A stretch of DNA of 64,000 bases from Bacteroidales bacterium (lineage in GTDB: Bacteria; Bacteroidota; Bacteroidia; Bacteroidales; UBA932), in assembly GCA_024691765.1 (NCBI GenBank), contig JAILNI010000035.1, forward strand, positions 31,240 to 95,239, given 5' to 3'. The notes under the pieces were generated by a model, which was not told where the DNA came from, did no database searches, and saw only the letters and a program-made list of their open reading frames with translations. Both the position numbers and the translations under genes were made by a program. Positions 19,342 through 29,766 of the stretch are shown here, piece by piece. Numbering within the stretch: position 1 is the first letter of the stretch; each line of letters starts with the position of its first letter.

Positions 19342-20573
19342 TACTCCCAGCCAAGTATCTTGAGGAAGTCGTACTCCTCGGGGTTCGCGACGAACTTGCG
19401 TGCCGCCTCGTAGTTCTCGGGACTGACGTAGTGGCAGATGTAGCGGTAGTAGTTTTTGGCAATGCCTTCCTGGATGTCCACGCGGCGCGGAGGAATCTTG
19501 CCTTCAGCGTTCTGGAGATCCTTGAGGTAGAGGGGATGGGAAGAGCCCTGCGGGTCGATATAGACCATGCAGCCGGTCTCGCCCTTCTTGAAAAGGTCGT
19601 AGACGCCCATTGCGAGCTCGGAGCAGTAGCCGAGGTCGTAGGCAATGGGATCCTGGCAGCGGGTGTCGTAACCGATTTCAACCGGACGGGTCTTCACCTT
19701 GAGTCCGAGACGGTCGAATTCCTTGATGAGTATCTCGTTGAACAGAACGGCCTTGCTCACCTTGCCAAGCTCGGGATGTCCGTGCTCGTCGTAGGTGACG
19801 TTCACGCCGGCAGCCTTCATTTCGGCCGGATCCAGATCGTGGAAAACGCCTTCTGCGACTATGACGGCACCGTAGTTGATTCCCTGGGCCTTGCGGCTGA
19901 TGATTGCCGAAAGGGTGAGCTTTATGATCTTGTCGAGGGTGATTTTGGTCTTGTCGAACATCTCGGGGATGATGGTCATGGGGGCGTGGATAGCCTCGCC
20001 TATACCCAGGGCCAGATGTCCGGCGCTACGACCCATTGCGCTGACTATAAGCCAGTTGCCGGAAGTGCGGCCGTCTTCGTAAATAGTGCGCGCCAGATGA
20101 GCTCCCTCGTTGCGGGCGGAATTGAACCCGAAAGTGGGTGCATTGCCCGGAAGCGGAAGGTCGTTGTCAATGGTCTTGGGAACATGGATGTTCGCTATCG
20201 GGTAGCTCTTGGCCTCGAGGAATTTGGCGATGCGGTTCGCGGTGGATGCCGTGTCGTCGCCGCCTACCGTCACGAGGAGCTTGATGTTGTTGTCGGTGAA
20301 GAGGGCAAGGTTGAAGTTCTTGTCGAAATCTTCAGCAGTGGGTTTGAAGCGGCTCATCCGCAGATAGCTGCCTCCCCTGTTGAAGAAATAGTCGGCAAGT
20401 TTGAAGTTAAGATCTTCTGTCTCAGGCGTTTTGGAGAACAGGCCGCTGTAGCCGCCGTGAAGTCCTATGACCCTGTAGCCCTTTGCAAGGAATGTTTTCG
20501 CAATGGTGAATACGACGGTATTCATGCCCGGAGCCGGACCGCCGCCGCATAGGATGATGATTGAATCTTTCAT
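19341..20573 (-). CDS. pfk: 6-phosphofructokinase, pyrophosphate-type signature
   Basis: GGGPAPGMNTV, GGDDTAST, PKTIDNDLPLPG; start set at MKDSII (20573). Confidence 0.92.
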   Translation of the reverse strand: MKDSIIILCGGGPAPGMNTVVFTIAKTFLAKGYRVIGLHGGYSGLFSKTPETEDLNFKLADYFFNRGGSYLRMSRFKPTAEDFDKNFNLALFTDNNIKLLVTVGGDDTASTANRIAKFLEAKSYPIANIHVPKTIDNDLPLPGNAPTFGFNSARNEGAHLARTIYEDGRTSGNWLIVSAMGRSAGHLALGIGEAIHAPMTIIPEMFDKTKITLDKIIKLTLSAIISRKAQGINYGAVIVAEGVFHDLDPAEMKAAGVNVTYDEHGHPELGKVSKAVLFNEILIKEFDRLGLKVKTRPVEIGYDTRCQDPIAYDLGYCSELAMGVYDLFKKGETGCMVYIDPQGSSHPLYLKDLQNAEGKIPPRRVDIQEGIAKNYYRYICHYVSPENYEAARKFVANPEEYDFLKILGWE

Positions 20574-20658
20574 ATTTGTGTGGTTGTTTCTTCTTAAACC
20601 CCACAAAATTAGTAAAAATGGCTCAATTTTTATTATGGGATTTGAAGAGTTTTTTTGC

Positions 20659-20666
20659 TATTTTTG
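20659..20666 (+). promoter_or_regulatory. Bacteroidota -7 box TATTTTTG upstream of ligA
   Basis: Box ends 8 nt before the ATG at 20675. Confidence 0.5.
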
Positions 20667-20674
20667 TAGTTTGT

Positions 20675-22735
20675 ATGGAAAAGGCAGCGGCAAAGGCCAG
20701 AATTGAGGAATTGAGCGCTCTCCTTAAGGAGAACAGCCGGCGTTACTACGTCGACAACGCGCCCACCATGTCGGATTACGAATTCGACACCCTCATGCAT
20801 GAGCTGGAGGCGCTGGAGGCCGAATGGCCCGAGTTCCGCGCAGCGGACTCCCCCACCCAAAGGGTGGGCAGCGACCTCCAGAAGGGTTTCGTACAGAGGC
20901 CCCACCGTTATCCCATGCTTTCCCTTGCCAACACCTATTCCATCTCCGAAGTGGAGGAGTTCGCCGCCCGTGCCGAGAAAACCCTCGAAACGGGTTTTTC
21001 GTACTGCTGCGAGCTCAAGTTCGACGGCACCGCCATCTGCCTCACCTACCGTAACGGCAAACTCTACCGGGCCCTTACCCGGGGCGACGGAGTCAGGGGC
21101 GACGACGTCACGGCCAACGCCAGGCGCATCACCAACCTACCCCAGACTCTCCACGGGGATTATCCTCAGGAGTTCGAAATCCGCGGCGAAGTCCTCATGC
21201 CATTCGAAGCTTTCGACGCCCTGAACAGGGAAAGGATAGACGCGGAGGAGGCACCCTTCGCCAACCCCCGCAACGCCGCATCCGGCTCCCTGAAACTGCT
21301 CGACGGCGACGAAGTGGCCCGCCGCGGCCTCGTGTGCACCCTTTACCACATCCCCGCCCAGAGCGGACTGGACTTCGCAAGCCACGACGAGGCGTTGAAA
21401 GCGGCAGCATCCTGGGGCCTCCCGGTTTCGGAAGAACGCCGCCTGGTACATTCCATAGGCGGGATCAAGGAATACATAGACTATTGGGATTCCCACCGCC
21501 GGCTGCTCCCCTACGCCACCGACGGCATAGTCATCAAAATAAATGAAATGGAATACCAGCGCACCCTGGGCTACACCGCCAAGGTTCCACGCTGGGCCGT
21601 AGCATACAAATTCAAGGCGGAGCAAGCTCTCACGCCCATCCTCTCAATCGACTACCAGGTAGGGCGTACAGGCGCCGTAACTCCCGTCGCCAATCTTCAG
21701 CCCGTTTATCTAAGCGGCACTGTCGTCAAACGCGCCACCCTGGTCAACGCCGACCAGATGGAAGCCCTCGACATCCATGAGGGAGACTGGGTATATGTGG
21801 AAAAGGGCGGCGAAATCATCCCGAAAATCACCGCCGTGGAGCCTTCCAAACGCAAGGCCGGCGCAACAAGGCCGCCGTTCCCCGAACTCTGCCCCGACTG
21901 CGGCACTCTGCTGGTCAGGGAGGAAGACGAAGCCAAATGGTTCTGCCCCAACGGCGACGGCTGCCCCATGCAGATAAAGGGCCGGCTGCTTCACTTCATG
22001 GGCCGCAAAGCGATGAACATTCTCGCCGGCGACGCCACGGTTGACCAGTTCTACAACCTCGGGCTCGCCCGCACTCCGGCCGACCTCTACGACCTTACCC
22101 TTTCCCAGCTCCTTTCCCTGGAAGGCTGGAAGGAAAAGAGCGCCAGACGCTTCAAGGCCAGTCTGGACGCCTCGCGCGACGTTCCCTTCGACAGGGTGCT
22201 GTTTGCTCTCGGGATTCGTTTCGTGGGCGAGACAACTGCCAGGGAAATAGCGGAGCACTTCGGAAGCATCGAGGCTGTGGCTGCCGCTTCGCGCGAAGAG
22301 CTGCTGGCCGTTCCCGACGTGGGAGAAGTGATTGCCGACAGCATCCTGACATGGTTTTCCGACGACAGGCACAGGATAGAGATAGAGCGCCTCAGGGCCG
22401 ACGGACTGCGCTTCGCGATGGGAGTACGCGCCGCCGGACTTTCAAACGCCCTCGAAGGCAAGACCATAGTGGTATCCGGGGTATTCAGCATATCCAGGGA
22501 TGCAATCAAGGAACTCATTACCCGGCACGGCGGAAAGAATTCCGGCAGCGTGAGCGGAAAGACATCTTTCCTGCTCGCCGGCGAGAACCCAGGTCCGGAA
22601 AAGATAAAGAAATGCGAAGAACTCGGCGTTCCGGTGCTGGGCGAGCAGCAGTTCAGGGAACTTCTGCCCGAAACCGAAGCCGACCACGCCCCCGCGCAGG
22701 CCTCGCTTTTCGACGACGAACCCACATTGTTTTAG
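20675..22735 (+). CDS. ligA: NAD-dependent DNA ligase LigA
   Basis: KFDGTAICLTYRNG, DGIVIK, Zn finger CPDCG...CPNGDGCPMQ, BRCT domain; start set at MEKAAAK. Confidence 0.96.
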   Translation: MEKAAAKARIEELSALLKENSRRYYVDNAPTMSDYEFDTLMHELEALEAEWPEFRAADSPTQRVGSDLQKGFVQRPHRYPMLSLANTYSISEVEEFAARAEKTLETGFSYCCELKFDGTAICLTYRNGKLYRALTRGDGVRGDDVTANARRITNLPQTLHGDYPQEFEIRGEVLMPFEAFDALNRERIDAEEAPFANPRNAASGSLKLLDGDEVARRGLVCTLYHIPAQSGLDFASHDEALKAAASWGLPVSEERRLVHSIGGIKEYIDYWDSHRRLLPYATDGIVIKINEMEYQRTLGYTAKVPRWAVAYKFKAEQALTPILSIDYQVGRTGAVTPVANLQPVYLSGTVVKRATLVNADQMEALDIHEGDWVYVEKGGEIIPKITAVEPSKRKAGATRPPFPELCPDCGTLLVREEDEAKWFCPNGDGCPMQIKGRLLHFMGRKAMNILAGDATVDQFYNLGLARTPADLYDLTLSQLLSLEGWKEKSARRFKASLDASRDVPFDRVLFALGIRFVGETTAREIAEHFGSIEAVAAASREELLAVPDVGEVIADSILTWFSDDRHRIEIERLRADGLRFAMGVRAAGLSNALEGKTIVVSGVFSISRDAIKELITRHGGKNSGSVSGKTSFLLAGENPGPEKIKKCEELGVPVLGEQQFRELLPETEADHAPAQASLFDDEPTLF

Positions 22736-22738
22736 GCC

Positions 22739-23680
22739 ATGGACAAGAGCAGGCATACCTTCCGCTTCTCCGACCTGTTTTCCGACAGGCTCTGGACGCT
22801 TGACACCGGCCTGCTGAGCAGCGCCAGGAGGCACCTGGTGCGCTTCATAAAGCTTGTGCGCTATACCCTGGACAAGTTCGCCGAAAACCGTATGGGCTTC
22901 CAGTGCGTATCGCTAAGCTACTTCGTCACCCTCGCCATAGTGCCCATGCTCGCCTTCATATTCGCAGTTTCCGGCGGACTCGGCGTGGAAGACAAGGTGA
23001 CGGCTTTCCTGAACGAAGTGCTGCCTCCCGCCTTCAACTATACGGACATGCTGGCCGACAAAGCTCGGAACATCATCCAGGTGGCCAAATCCGGCCCGGT
23101 AGGCGTGGTTTCCGCCCTGATGTTCCTCTGGACCATCATCTGGCTCATGTTCCAGACGGAGCGCGTGTTCAACAACGTTTGGGGCATACGCAAGATTCCG
23201 CGCAACATTTTCAAGCGTTTCGGATTCTATTTCGGCCTGCTGCTCCTCATACCCTTCGTGGTGATAATCTTCAGCTACGGCATCGCATTCGCCACCAACG
23301 CCACCAGCCTGATAGGCCTGCATGCGGAGCAGTGGCACTTCTTCGGAAAACTGCTTAGCTGGGTGGTGCTTTACGCCTTCACAGCCCTGACGTTCTCCGT
23401 GCTTTTCAAGTATATTCCGGCAGTGGAGGTCAGGTACGGCTGCGCCCTCAAGGCCTCACTTTTCGACGCCCTCGTTTTCGTGGGGTTCCAGTACCTTTAC
23501 CTCGAGACCCAGGCCTTCGTGGGCAGGATCAATGCGGTATACGGAGTGCTGGCTGCCATTCCGCTTTTCCTTATCTGGCTGAATTTCAGCTGGCAGATAA
23601 TAATTTACGGAGCCGAACTCACAAGGGCGCTCCAGGAAGTAGACAACATTAACCTGCCCGAATGGGATTCCGAAAAATGA
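22739..23680 (+). CDS. YihY/BrkB family inner membrane protein
   Basis: Multi-TM; LIWLNFSWQIIIYGAELTRAL. Confidence 0.9.
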   Translation: MDKSRHTFRFSDLFSDRLWTLDTGLLSSARRHLVRFIKLVRYTLDKFAENRMGFQCVSLSYFVTLAIVPMLAFIFAVSGGLGVEDKVTAFLNEVLPPAFNYTDMLADKARNIIQVAKSGPVGVVSALMFLWTIIWLMFQTERVFNNVWGIRKIPRNIFKRFGFYFGLLLLIPFVVIIFSYGIAFATNATSLIGLHAEQWHFFGKLLSWVVLYAFTALTFSVLFKYIPAVEVRYGCALKASLFDALVFVGFQYLYLETQAFVGRINAVYGVLAAIPLFLIWLNFSWQIIIYGAELTRALQEVDNINLPEWDSEK

Positions 23681-25836
23681 GTTTCTCCAAGTTCACCATA
23701 AAGGATTACATGGCCATCAAAAAGGCCTGGAAGAAGCTTGAGGAGCAGGCACGCCAGCGCTGCCGCACCCCCGAGGAGTTAGAGGTGGTACGCAAGGCAT
23801 TCGATTTCGCCAACCACGCCCACCGCAACGTACGGCGCCGTTCAGGCGAGCCTTACATGATACATCCCATCGAGGTGGCAGGCATAGTGGTGGGCGACAT
23901 AGGGCTCGGATACAAGAGCATTTCCGCCGCCCTCCTGCACGACGTCGTGGAAGACACCAATTTCACGGTGGAGGACATCAGGGTACAGTTCGGCGACAAG
24001 ATAGCCTCGCTGGTTGAGGGACTCACCAAAATCAAGACAGTTCTCGACAACGAAGACCGCCGCGGCGGCATGGTTTCCGAGAGCATACAAGCCGAGAACA
24101 TAAAACGCATACTGCTCACCCTGGGCGACGACGTGCGCGTCGTGCTGATTAAACTGGCCGACCGCCTGCACAACTGCCGCACCATAGAATTCATGCCGGA
24201 ACACAAGCGCGACAAGATACTCTCCGAGACCATGTTCATATTCATTCCCCTCGCCCATCGCCTGGGCCTGTACGGAGTGAAGTCCGAAATGGAGAACATC
24301 TGGCTGAGGTACAAAGAGCCCGAAGCCTATGCGGAGATTACCGAGCGCATCAACCGCAAGGTGGCGCTGCGCGACCGCGAGATAGACGCCTTCATCGCCC
24401 CCATCGAGGGAGCCCTCAAGCAGGCCGACATATCGTTCGAAATAAAGAAACGTATCAAGACGCCCTATTCCATCTGGTTCAAGATGAAGAACAAGGGCAT
24501 ACCCTTCGACCAGATTTACGACCTCTACGCGGTCCGCATAGTATACAATCCAGGCAATGTGTCCGCCGAAGCCGAAAAGGCCCAGGCCTTCATCATCTAT
24601 TCCACCCTTTCCGGCATTTACGGGCAGCTCCAGAACCGTTACCGCGACTGGATCAACAGTCCCAAGGAAAACGGTTACGAGGCCCTTCACTGCACCCTTA
24701 TGAGCCGCTCCGGCTTCTGGGTGGAGGTACAGATCCGTTCCAAGCGCATGGACGACATCGCCGAGAGGGGTATAGCCGCGCACTGGGCTTACAAGAAAGA
24801 CGGATACATTTCCGAGAACGACTCCAACATGGACCGGTGGCTGGAGAAGGTGCAGAGGATACTGACCAGCGAGGACATGGGGGCGCTCGAGCTGCTGGAC
24901 ATCATACATCACGACCTCATCACCACCGACATAGTGGTTTTCACCCCCAAGGGCGAACAGCGCAGCATCCAGGCTGGAGCGACCGTCCTGGACTTCGCTT
25001 ATGCAATACACAGCCATATAGGCAGCAGCGCCATCGCATCGAAGGTGAACATGCGCCTCGCGCCGCTCTCCCAGGTGCTTCGTTCAGGCGACCAGGTGGA
25101 GATAATAACGGCCGAATCGGGCCGTCCGAAGCTCGAATGGCTGCAGTTCCTCCAGACAAGGCACGCACGCAACGCGGTGCTCGACTACTTCCGCGCCGAT
25201 CGGGAAGTGTTCATACGCAACGGTCAGGCAATCTACGAAGAGAGGCTGTCGGCCCTGGGAGTGCCGGACTCGATAGACACCCTCAAGCAGATGCTGCTGT
25301 ACGTGCAGTTCAACGATAAGAACGAACTCTTCTTCCGCATAGGCGTAGGCCTTGTCGGCCCCGAAGATTTCCGGAAAGTGCTCGGCAACAACGCCGGGCC
25401 GCGCAAGACTGCCGCAGGCGGACGCTATATCATGGCCGACTGCTGCAATCCCATTCCGGGCGATCCCGTCATTGGTTTCAAGACCTCCGACGGCACTATC
25501 GTGGTGCACAAGAAGAGCTGCCCCATGGCCGAGAACATGGCCAGCAAGCATGGCGACCTGGTGGTGGCCGTTCCCGACATCGAAATCGAAACCGAGGAAT
25601 TCACGGTCCGCATCTCGCTCAAGGGTATAGACAGGGTTGGACTTCTGAACGACATCACTCAGACCATCTCCGTAACCATGGGTATCAACATGACCGGGCT
25701 GAACCTCGACACCCGCGACGGGGTGTTCGACGGTTTCATCGAAATGAAGGTCCGCGACCGCAGGGAACTCGACTCCATGCTCGCATCCCTCCAGAAGATT
25801 GAAGGTATTTCCGACGTAGTAAGAACAGACATCTGA
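23677..25836 (+). CDS. Bifunctional RelA/SpoT-type (p)ppGpp synthetase/hydrolase
   Basis: HD motif ALLHDVVEDT; YSIWFKMKNKGIPFDQIYDLYAVRIV; TGS and ACT domains; ATGA overlap at 23677. Confidence 0.94.
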   Translation: MSFSKFTIKDYMAIKKAWKKLEEQARQRCRTPEELEVVRKAFDFANHAHRNVRRRSGEPYMIHPIEVAGIVVGDIGLGYKSISAALLHDVVEDTNFTVEDIRVQFGDKIASLVEGLTKIKTVLDNEDRRGGMVSESIQAENIKRILLTLGDDVRVVLIKLADRLHNCRTIEFMPEHKRDKILSETMFIFIPLAHRLGLYGVKSEMENIWLRYKEPEAYAEITERINRKVALRDREIDAFIAPIEGALKQADISFEIKKRIKTPYSIWFKMKNKGIPFDQIYDLYAVRIVYNPGNVSAEAEKAQAFIIYSTLSGIYGQLQNRYRDWINSPKENGYEALHCTLMSRSGFWVEVQIRSKRMDDIAERGIAAHWAYKKDGYISENDSNMDRWLEKVQRILTSEDMGALELLDIIHHDLITTDIVVFTPKGEQRSIQAGATVLDFAYAIHSHIGSSAIASKVNMRLAPLSQVLRSGDQVEIITAESGRPKLEWLQFLQTRHARNAVLDYFRADREVFIRNGQAIYEERLSALGVPDSIDTLKQMLLYVQFNDKNELFFRIGVGLVGPEDFRKVLGNNAGPRKTAAGGRYIMADCCNPIPGDPVIGFKTSDGTIVVHKKSCPMAENMASKHGDLVVAVPDIEIETEEFTVRISLKGIDRVGLLNDITQTISVTMGINMTGLNLDTRDGVFDGFIEMKVRDRRELDSMLASLQKIEGISDVVRTDI

Positions 25837-25837
25837 C

Positions 25838-27634
25838 ATGAAACGCTACCTGCTGCCACTTCTTTCCGCCGCCATCGTGCTTCTGCCGCTGATGTTCTCG
25901 CATTCCTGCGCGAACACCACGGAAGCCCCGTCCGGCGGAGCCAAGGACACCATACCCCCGTATATCGTCGACATCCGCCCCTATCCCGGGGCAACCGGAT
26001 TCCCTATCGAAAAAGCCAGGATAGTCTTCACCTTCAACGAATACGTCACCATCAAGAACCAGGGCAGCATCTACCTCTCCCCTCCCCAGGGCAAGAAGCC
26101 CAAGAGCGCGATCAAGGGCAAGAAACTGATAGTCAGCTTCGAAGAGGCGCTTGAACCCAACACGACCTACACCCTCAACCTCGGAGACGCGATTGCAGAC
26201 AACAACGAGGGCAATCCGTTCCCCGGTTTCACCTTCGTCTTCTCCACCGGCAGCCAGATAGACTCCATGTTCACCACCGGCATGGTGCAGGACTGCAACA
26301 CCCTGCTCCCGGTCAAGGACGCCACGGTGATGCTTTACAAGAACCACGCGGATTCCGCCGTCTTCCTCGAAAGGCCCTACGCGGCAGCCCGGACCGACGA
26401 CTGGGGTTACTTCGTGATTCCGTTCATCCAGGATACGGTCTACCGCATCTATGCCGTGGTCGACGCCGACGGAAATAACGTCTACGACCCCGACCAGGAC
26501 CGCATTGGCTTCATGGACAGCCTGCTTCAGCCCAAATGGAAGGTCGCCGACACCATCCCGGAGCTTCTGAAATACGACATGAAGGATACCCTCGGATGCG
26601 AAGCCAGGCGCGTGGAGCACACCCTCGGAGTTTTCCGTGAAAAGCCTTCCAAACAGTTCCTCAAGAACAAGGAACGCACCGGACTGCGGTCGGCCTACAT
26701 CAGTTTCCAGGCTCCTTACGTATGGATAGATTCCCTCTGGTTCGGAGGATTCCGCGCCGACGAGGTAATCTCCCAGTTCAATCCCAGCCAGGACAGCCTC
26801 GAACTGTGGCTCAACTCCAGGGCTCCGGCTCCCGACACCCTGCATCTTTTCGTAAATTACCGCAAGACCGATTCCACCGGCGTCCTGAAACCGGAGCTCG
26901 AGCATCTGAGGCTGCCGATTGACCCCAAACTGAAGCGCACCTATTCCCGCTCACAACGCCGCAACCTCAAGCACGAAGACACAGTGTGTCTCTATAAGCT
27001 GGAAGCAAAGCCCGAACGGGTGGAACAGTACGGCTTCGAGCTGGAATTCTCCCAGCCCATCATTTCGGCAGAATTCGATTCCCTGAAGTTCCGCTACCTC
27101 AATCCCAAGCAGAAGGAATTCAGGGCCGGAGTCAAGGTGGAGCGCGACAGCCTCAACCTGCGCAGGTGGACCATACGGCCCGAGGTAAAGTACCAGCAGG
27201 GCTTCGAGTACTTCCTGAAAGTGCCTCACAGAGCCTTCCGCGACATAAACGGCTTCTATTCCGACAGCACCGAGGTGAAGGTCTCGCTGCCTTCGGACGA
27301 AAAGCTGAGCAGCCTCACCGCAGTCCTGTCGGGCGTTGACGGCAAATACATAGTGGACCTGCTCGACGAAGGGCTCAAGACCATACTCCGGAGCTACACC
27401 ATCGATTCCGACTGCAACCTCGCCTTCCCCTACCTGAAGGAAGCCCGCTACTGCCTTCGCATCACCTCCGACCTCAACCGAAACGGCGTGGTCGACACTG
27501 GCAGCCTCCTGGAACGCAGGCAGCCCGAACTCGTGAAATTCGTAATGTTCAAGGACGGCAAGTTCCTGGAAGTACCGCCTTCCGCGGAGATAACCCAGGA
27601 AATCGACCTTCGAAAACTGTTTGCAAATGAATAG
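25838..27634 (+). CDS. Lipoprotein with SbsA-type Ig-like domain
   Basis: Lipobox SHSCANTT; PSGGAKDTIPPYIVDIRPYPGATGF...IVFTFNEYV. Confidence 0.85.
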   Translation: MKRYLLPLLSAAIVLLPLMFSHSCANTTEAPSGGAKDTIPPYIVDIRPYPGATGFPIEKARIVFTFNEYVTIKNQGSIYLSPPQGKKPKSAIKGKKLIVSFEEALEPNTTYTLNLGDAIADNNEGNPFPGFTFVFSTGSQIDSMFTTGMVQDCNTLLPVKDATVMLYKNHADSAVFLERPYAAARTDDWGYFVIPFIQDTVYRIYAVVDADGNNVYDPDQDRIGFMDSLLQPKWKVADTIPELLKYDMKDTLGCEARRVEHTLGVFREKPSKQFLKNKERTGLRSAYISFQAPYVWIDSLWFGGFRADEVISQFNPSQDSLELWLNSRAPAPDTLHLFVNYRKTDSTGVLKPELEHLRLPIDPKLKRTYSRSQRRNLKHEDTVCLYKLEAKPERVEQYGFELEFSQPIISAEFDSLKFRYLNPKQKEFRAGVKVERDSLNLRRWTIRPEVKYQQGFEYFLKVPHRAFRDINGFYSDSTEVKVSLPSDEKLSSLTAVLSGVDGKYIVDLLDEGLKTILRSYTIDSDCNLAFPYLKEARYCLRITSDLNRNGVVDTGSLLERRQPELVKFVMFKDGKFLEVPPSAEITQEIDLRKLFANE

Positions 27635-28475
27635 CCGACTGCTCGCCATAATGCTGGCCCTCTGCATGGGAGCCCCGCTCGCCGCCCAGGAACTTCCGGC
27701 CGGACTCGAACTGGACACCCTTGCCGTGCTGCCTTCCCGCGGCATGGTGAACGACTATTCCATGATAGGCGTCAATTTCGGCCCCACGATATCGCGCATG
27801 GTAACCAACCCGTCGGGCTACAAGCAGGGCTGGCTGTACAATCCGTGGTACTTCTCGGTTACCTACATCAAGAACATGAAAATGTTCGATTTCCTGCCCT
27901 ATTTCGGCTATCAGGTAGGCCTGGCGTACGGGCATGAGGGCTACAGGTTCACCGAAAACGAGAAATCCCATTACAAGCATCGCATAGACGGCTACTCCCA
28001 GGCCAGCTACAGCGTGGTGGAGGTTCCCTTCCTCATACACGGGCATTTCGACGCCTCGCACTTCAAGTTCATGCTCAACGCAGGCCCGTACCTGGGTTAC
28101 CGGCTGTCGGTGAAGCGCTGGGACGAAGCGTCCGGAAATACCGCATCCCATGCGCCGGCAGGCGATTTCATCGACCACGACCGCCGCTGGGACTACGGCA
28201 TCTACGGAGGGGCCGGATTCGCCATCGTATTCGATCCTGTCGAGTTCCATTTCAACGCCATTGGGCATGTATGGTCCTGGGGCAGCATCTACGCCCCCAA
28301 TTCCAATCCGGAGCCGTACACCAAGTACTACTACCGCTTTGCCTACCCGATGGACCTCAACTTCACATTCGGCATTTACTTCCAGCTCAGCAAGCGTTAC
28401 GGCAGGACAAGCGCCCAGCTTCGCAGGCAGGCATACGACATAGTCTATGGAGAAGATAACGGCAAGGATAGGTAA
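27621..28475 (+). CDS. Secreted outer membrane beta-barrel-like hypothetical protein
   Basis: Signal peptide MNSRLLAIMLALCMGAPLAAQE; barrel-like strands. Confidence 0.8.
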   Translation: MQMNSRLLAIMLALCMGAPLAAQELPAGLELDTLAVLPSRGMVNDYSMIGVNFGPTISRMVTNPSGYKQGWLYNPWYFSVTYIKNMKMFDFLPYFGYQVGLAYGHEGYRFTENEKSHYKHRIDGYSQASYSVVEVPFLIHGHFDASHFKFMLNAGPYLGYRLSVKRWDEASGNTASHAPAGDFIDHDRRWDYGIYGGAGFAIVFDPVEFHFNAIGHVWSWGSIYAPNSNPEPYTKYYYRFAYPMDLNFTFGIYFQLSKRYGRTSAQLRRQAYDIVYGEDNGKDR

Positions 28476-29766
28476 GCGGGTACTCATTGGCCCGGGGCAC
28501 CCCATAGTGGTGCAGACCATGTGCAACACCCACACCTCTGACGTGGATGCTACGGTCGCCCAGTGCAGGAGGCTTGCGGCTGCAGGAGCCGAAATGATAC
28601 GCATAACGGTGCCCGGACTGCAGGATGTGCCACATATGGCGGAGATATCCAGCCGGCTGCGTGCCGAAGGCATTGTCACTCCCCTTGTCGCCGACATTCA
28701 TTTCTCCTCCGCCACTGCAATAGCGATAGCTCCCATAGTGGAAAAGGTCCGCATCAATCCCGGTAATTTCCACCGCGACCACGCCCAGGCGCGCAGCCAG
28801 TTCGGGCATCTGCTGGAAGTATGCAGGAAGCACGGCACAGCCATACGCATAGGCGTCAACCACGGCTCGCTGGGTAGCTACATAACCAATCTGTACGGCA
28901 ATACTCCCCTGGGCATGGCCAAGGCCGCCATGGAGTGGCTTGAGATGTGCCTCGATGCGGATTTCAGGAACGTAGTGGTATCGCTCAAGAGCAGCAATAC
29001 CGTTGTTATGGTGCAGGCCTACCGCCTGCTGGAGGAAATGATGGAGAGCCGGGGCGTCGTCTTCCCACTGCACATAGGCGTTACGGAAGCGGGAAACGGC
29101 GATTCAGGCCGCATCAAGAGCTGCATAGGCTGCGCCTCACTTCTCTCAAAAGGTCTTGGAAACACCGTAAGGGTTTCCCTCACCGAAGATCCCGAGGCCG
29201 AATTGCCCGCCGCGCGCTATCTGGCAGACCGCTACAGCCGCGGGCTTGAATCCAGCCTGGTCTCATCTGAAATAGCGGACGGAACGGTTCTCGCCAGTTA
29301 CGAAGCCCCTTCCCGCGAAAGGCTGATTCTCGACGCCGCATGCGACTGGGGTCCGGCCCTTCTGGACAGGGAAATAGACGAAGTCCGTTTCAGTGGCACC
29401 ATAGCTGGAGAACCGATAGGAGATGATCTGGCAGCCTATCTTTCCGACGAAATCATGCAGGCTTCGCGCCGCCGCTTCTACAAACCCGAGTATATAGCAT
29501 GCCCCGGCTGCGGACGCACCATGTACGACCTTCAGAAGGCCTTCGAAGAGGTCAAGGCCAGGACTTCACACCTCAAGGGCATGGTGATAGCCGTCATGGG
29601 CTGCATAGTGAACGGTCCGGGCGAGATGGCCGACGCCGACTGGGGATATGTCGGGGAAGGAAACGGAAAGGTTAGCATATACCGCGGAAAGACTGCCGTC
29701 CTCAGGCATGTCCCCGAAGCCGACGCACCGCGAAAGCTCCTTTCGCTTATCGAAGACTCGCTATGA
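28447..29766 (+). CDS. ispG: 4-hydroxy-3-methylbut-2-enyl diphosphate synthase IspG (short-insertion form)
   Basis: VVQTMCNT, VADIHF, RINPGN, GVTEAGNGDSGRIKS, Fe-S cysteines CPGCGRT and MGCIVNGPGE. Confidence 0.93.
   Translation: MEKITARIGKRVLIGPGHPIVVQTMCNTHTSDVDATVAQCRRLAAAGAEMIRITVPGLQDVPHMAEISSRLRAEGIVTPLVADIHFSSATAIAIAPIVEKVRINPGNFHRDHAQARSQFGHLLEVCRKHGTAIRIGVNHGSLGSYITNLYGNTPLGMAKAAMEWLEMCLDADFRNVVVSLKSSNTVVMVQAYRLLEEMMESRGVVFPLHIGVTEAGNGDSGRIKSCIGCASLLSKGLGNTVRVSLTEDPEAELPAARYLADRYSRGLESSLVSSEIADGTVLASYEAPSRERLILDAACDWGPALLDREIDEVRFSGTIAGEPIGDDLAAYLSDEIMQASRRRFYKPEYIACPGCGRTMYDLQKAFEEVKARTSHLKGMVIAVMGCIVNGPGEMADADWGYVGEGNGKVSIYRGKTAVLRHVPEADAPRKLLSLIEDSL

Noticed and set aside
19431-20552. 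373-aa + strand ORF antisense to pfk
   Set aside because: Shadow ORF; PFK motifs on the minus strand are clear.
23842-25017. 391-aa minus-strand ORF antisense to rsh
   Set aside because: Shadow ORF; the RelA/SpoT frame carries all conserved motifs.
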